Below, piece by piece: positions 7,764 to 10,002 of a DNA stretch of 10,002 nt. Made by a program: the position numbers and the translations under genes. Position 1 is the first letter of the stretch. The number at the start of each line of letters is the position of its first letter. Origin of the DNA: Lachnospiraceae bacterium (GTDB lineage: Bacteria > Bacillota_A > Clostridia > Lachnospirales > Lachnospiraceae); NCBI GenBank assembly GCA_009774465.1, contig VSNT01000134.1, positions 1-10,002 on the forward strand. The letters run 5' to 3'. The notes beneath the pieces were generated by a model. That model did not search any database, was not told the DNA's origin, and saw only the letters and a list, made by a program, of their open reading frames with translations.

Positions 7764-8867
7764 TCATTCTCCGTTCTTTTTTGCTGTCAAAACACCTTTT
7801 CTCAATTCCGGCTTGACTTCCTCCAACCCTCCCACAAATAAATACCCTTTTGAAAATTCAGTATCAAATCCTTTTTCGTGGAAATATTCATAAAATTTTT
7901 CAGCATCTTCTGTTTTATGATAGGTACATGCAATTACATGCATTTTCTGGGATGAAAGGAAAGTCTTATCTCCTCCGGCAATGGCATCTGACTCAGCTCC
8001 TTCTATATCCAGTTTGACTAACGATACTTTGTCTTCATGATTAATCTGATCAATTGATATCATATTTTCATCATTTCTGCTTCCCAGCCATTTGGGAATA
8101 ATAACCGCCTTATGGCTGTATGGCTGAAATGTATACTTTAGCGCTTCAAGCCACTGCTTATCACTTTCAACCAGATATATTTTCTTTACCCTGTCAATCA
8201 CCTGCAATGCAAAAAAGCCTTCCGCTGCTCCTGCATCTATAACAACATCCTGATTAGTTAAGCTTAACTGGTCCATTTTGTAGGAATGGGGCGAATCCTT
8301 GTCCTGTTCCCTGCACAAAGTGCACAGGTATTCTTTGGCAAGCGATTCGCTTTGAATGTCAGGTTTTAAGTAAATTTTTTTATCCATCCAGTAAGAGTAC
8401 AAAAGCCCATTGCCTTCATCCCTGGAAATGTTAAACATGCTGTCTGGATATTCCTTTTTTATCTGTCCATTGAACATATCCAGCTCATGGTTCTTTAAAT
8501 AATTACATATTTCAATAATTTCCTTGTCATATGAATTTTTGTATTTATCAATGATTTCCGCCTTGAAATTTTTAAATATATACTGGCTCGGTTTGATTAT
8601 CTGCTCATCAATTCCCAGTTCCTCTGAAAGCTGTCTTTTTATTTCGTCAAAATATGCATCCGTTGAAATAACTATGTTGTATTCCAGCAGGGCATAGGGC
8701 TTTCTGATTTTCACCTCATGATTATTTATGAGGACTTTTTTCTCCCAGTACCGGCTGTTATTATCCCAGATTTCAACCACATCGAACCCACCGTACTTTT
8801 CAATGAGCTTTATTAAAATTTCTTTTTTTCTTCCTGCTCCAAATAAGATTATTTTTTCATTCCGCAT
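7764..8867 (-). CDS. FkbM-type methyltransferase with N-terminal Rossmann-like domain
   Basis: A protein of 367 residues from the preferred ATG at 8865-8867. The frame extends to a TTG at 8886-8888, but neither TTG nor ATG has a strong ribosome binding site, and the ATG places the first beta-strand five residues in, as in the other copies. With the ATG, the gene overlaps the upstream glycosyltransferase by 11 nt, suggesting coupled translation. Residues 4-100 are the Rossmann-like module: EKIILFGAGRKK (4-15) and VVEIWDNN (30-37). After a linker, the methyltransferase domain shows DVVIDAGAAEGFF (207-219), IYLVESDKQW (230-239), the FkbM signature LVKLDIEGAESDAI (283-296), and VIACTYHKTEDAEKF (311-325). 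It is only distantly similar to the second FkbM protein (3026-4201), so a different target hydroxyl or sugar is plausible. The tail ELRKG...KKNGE is polar and carries the next gene's ribosome binding site. Confidence 0.88.
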   Translation of the reverse strand: MRNEKIILFGAGRKKEILIKLIEKYGGFDVVEIWDNNSRYWEKKVLINNHEVKIRKPYALLEYNIVISTDAYFDEIKRQLSEELGIDEQIIKPSQYIFKNFKAEIIDKYKNSYDKEIIEICNYLKNHELDMFNGQIKKEYPDSMFNISRDEGNGLLYSYWMDKKIYLKPDIQSESLAKEYLCTLCREQDKDSPHSYKMDQLSLTNQDVVIDAGAAEGFFALQVIDRVKKIYLVESDKQWLEALKYTFQPYSHKAVIIPKWLGSRNDENMISIDQINHEDKVSLVKLDIEGAESDAIAGGDKTFLSSQKMHVIACTYHKTEDAEKFYEYFHEKGFDTEFSKGYLFVGGLEEVKPELRKGVLTAKKNGE

Positions 8868-9861
8868 AATATTTTTCTCTGTTTCCAAGATAATATATAT
8901 TTGTGTATCCCTGTTCCTTTAAAACTGCCCAAATTGCATTGTGATGTTTCGCAATAGTTGAAACCAGTACGGGCATGCTTCTGTCTATCTCAGAACTGTT
9001 GGATACTTCAATTATGGGTATCCCGTCAACACTCTTCCAGCCATTGTCTCTTTTGGTGACCAGCACACAGGAAACAGAAATATCTTTATATAATTTCAAC
9101 TGTTCAAGAACATTGCGGCCTACCACGCCCAGCCCATACACACACACTTTGTCATGGCTTTCTTTTATTTCTTTAACGAATTCTTTTACATAAGAATCAA
9201 TGGAAGCAATAAAAGGAAGGTCTGTGTCAGCGTTATCGTTCCACGCACCTTTAAACAAATGCATGGCAACTGTTTTTTCAGTGATAGTTACTTTTCCATT
9301 CCAGGGATTCCTCGGGCAGAAGTATTCTTCACTAAATATAGTGATGTCGTCCAGCTTCTGCACCCTGTTGTCTGGAAGCAGTCCATGCTCAACCAGCGTA
9401 TTTGTCACAGGCACCGTATTAGGCGTCATGTCCATTTCACCATTATTTTTATAAAATGATTTGTCCTTATAATAGTCCAGCAGCTCCCTGATCAAAGGAT
9501 TTCCTTTTTCACTTGCAATCAGCCACGGGCCCAGCCTTCCTCCGCTTTCAAATCCGATAAATGCCTTTTCACCAAGCAGTTCATCAAAAGGACGTATTGC
9601 TTTAACATCACTGTCAAGATAAATCCCGCCTTCATGGTACAGCGCATACAGACGGATGTAATCGCTTACGAATGCATACTTTCTGCATGTCATTGCTTCT
9701 TTGGTGTATTGACAGATATTTACATTAAAGTTTTCTCTGTTCCAAAGTTTAAGTTTATAGTCTGGCATAACCATCTTCCATGAGTCGATACAAGCCTGTA
9801 TGTCATCAGGATATGGATCGCCGCTCATCCAGCAGAAATGAATAATTTTGGGTATCGCCAT
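8857..9861 (-). CDS. GT32/OCH1-type DXD glycosyltransferase with C-terminal Rossmann-like domain
   Basis: A 334-residue protein and the first gene of the transcribed series in this window. The N-terminus IPKIIHFCWM (3-12) is the hallmark start of the Gly_transf_sug / GT32 family, whose members transfer hexoses to glycans. It is followed by SWKMVMPDYKLKLWN (27-41), YAFVSDYIRLYALYHEGGIYLDSDV (62-86 overall) with the D83-S84-D85 metal motif, and AMHLFKGAWN (199-208) with the conserved His and Trp late in the domain. Residues 236-330 are the Rossmann-like module: KVCVYGLGVVGRNV (238-251), with the second strand ending VLVTK (266-270), lacking Asp like the copy in the second FkbM protein. An AAGGAGG site lies ten bases before the ATG, making this the best-defined start in the window. 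No signal peptide is present, so it acts in the cytoplasm. Donor specificity is not readable from sequence. Confidence 0.92.
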   Translation of the reverse strand: MAIPKIIHFCWMSGDPYPDDIQACIDSWKMVMPDYKLKLWNRENFNVNICQYTKEAMTCRKYAFVSDYIRLYALYHEGGIYLDSDVKAIRPFDELLGEKAFIGFESGGRLGPWLIASEKGNPLIRELLDYYKDKSFYKNNGEMDMTPNTVPVTNTLVEHGLLPDNRVQKLDDITIFSEEYFCPRNPWNGKVTITEKTVAMHLFKGAWNDNADTDLPFIASIDSYVKEFVKEIKESHDKVCVYGLGVVGRNVLEQLKLYKDISVSCVLVTKRDNGWKSVDGIPIIEVSNSSEIDRSMPVLVSTIAKHHNAIWAVLKEQGYTNIYYLGNREKYYAE

Positions 9862-9871
9862 ATTAGTTATG

Positions 9872-9878
9872 CCTCCTT
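9872..9878 (-). promoter_or_regulatory. Strong ribosome binding site of the first gene
   Basis: On the minus strand this reads AAGGAGG, ten bases before the ATG of the GT32-type gene. It is one of the two full-length Shine-Dalgarno matches in the window, the other being AGGAGG at 5440-5445. Confidence 0.8.
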
Positions 9879-9885
9879 TTACTCA

Positions 9886-9913
9886 AATATAGAAAATGTA
9901 TAAAAATACACAA
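9886..9913 (-). promoter_or_regulatory. Weak candidate sigma-A promoter upstream of the first gene
   Basis: On the minus strand a TTGTGT (9908-9913) is followed 16 bases later by TATATT (9886-9891), one mismatch from the -10 consensus. Transcription would start near 9879, giving a very short leader that just includes the ribosome binding site. The -35 match is poor, and in DNA this AT-rich such pairs arise by chance. The true operon promoter may lie beyond 10002. A 5+4+5 inverted repeat, tgtat/ataca (9897-9910), lies in the spacer between the two boxes and runs into the -35 box. Confidence 0.3.
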
Positions 9914-9927
9914 ATTACCTATGTACC

Positions 9928-9943
9928 AAAAAGTATACTTTTT
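9928..9943. repeat. 16-bp perfect palindrome upstream of the operon
   Basis: The sequence aaaaagtatacttttt is perfectly self-complementary, with no loop. It lies about 65 bases upstream of the first ATG and just upstream of the promoter candidate. Perfect even-length palindromes of this kind can be binding sites for dimeric regulators, and the nearby tgtat/ataca repeat shares its GTAT/ATAC half-sites. No regulator is visible in the window. AT-rich composition makes chance occurrence more likely. Confidence 0.35.
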
Positions 9944-10002
9944 AACAAATGCAACTTAGAATAATCAGGAAAATAAAAGAAGAAAATCGGTCTGTGGAAA
10001 TA

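Noticed and set aside
8868..8888. Longer N-terminus of the first FkbM protein from the TTG at 8886-8888.
   Set aside because: There is no ribosome binding site before the TTG, and the extra seven residues are not part of the Rossmann-like module. The ATG at 8865-8867 gives a normal short overlap.
9949..10002. Plus-strand frame starting ATG at 9949 and open to the right edge (18 codons), possibly a divergent gene.
   Set aside because: It has no ribosome binding site and is too short to judge. The residues are not recognisable, and it could equally be non-coding leader DNA.

Overview
The window looks like a piece of a surface-glycan or protein-glycosylation gene cluster from a low-GC Gram-positive bacterium. 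It is most likely a Clostridia/Lachnospiraceae-type anaerobe, judged from the strongly AT-rich DNA, the consistent AGGAG-type ribosome binding sites and the protein style. The taxonomic call is inference. All nine genes lie on the minus strand, so transcription runs from the right edge (about 9.86 kb) to the left edge. Gaps are mostly short: an 11-nt overlap, then 1, 51, 96, 12, 189, 9 and 20 nt. This is consistent with one operon of at least 9.8 kb that continues beyond position 1.

In transcription order the genes are: (1) a GT32/OCH1-type DXD glycosyltransferase (8857-9861); (2) an FkbM-type methyltransferase (7764-8867); (3) a GT2 glycosyltransferase (6509-7762); (4) a CatB-type left-handed beta-helix O-acetyltransferase (5528-6457); (5) a fusion of a degenerate SpsF/cytidylyltransferase-like domain with a SAM methyltransferase-like domain (4214-5431); (6) a second FkbM-type methyltransferase (3026-4201); (7) a Methyltransf_11-type methyltransferase (1901-2836); (8) a GT2 glycosyltransferase (608-1891); (9) a GT2-like glycosyltransferase cut by the left edge (1-587), whose expected DXD motif reads Asn-His-Arg. 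Only about 140 nt lie upstream of the first gene. They hold a strong ribosome binding site, a weak promoter candidate and a 16-bp perfect palindrome. No tRNA, rRNA, mobile element, CRISPR array or convincing terminator was seen.

The most striking feature is shared architecture. Seven of the eight complete proteins carry a similar Rossmann-like module of about 90-110 residues, with a beta-strand followed by a G-x-G-type turn and often a second strand ending in Asp. It is placed C-terminally on the three complete glycosyltransferases and N-terminally on the acetyltransferase and three methyltransferases. The eighth protein has a different nucleotide-binding-like domain in the N-terminal position. 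This resembles the sugar-nucleotide-binding N-domain of PglD-type acetyltransferases. The repetition suggests a modular assembly line whose enzymes use a common domain to bind a shared ligand or each other. The inferred output is a glycan built by several transferases and decorated by up to four methylations and one O-acetylation. Its identity (capsule, flagellin glycan, S-layer or wall glycan) cannot be read from this window, because no flippase, polymerase, priming transferase or sugar-nucleotide pathway gene is present.
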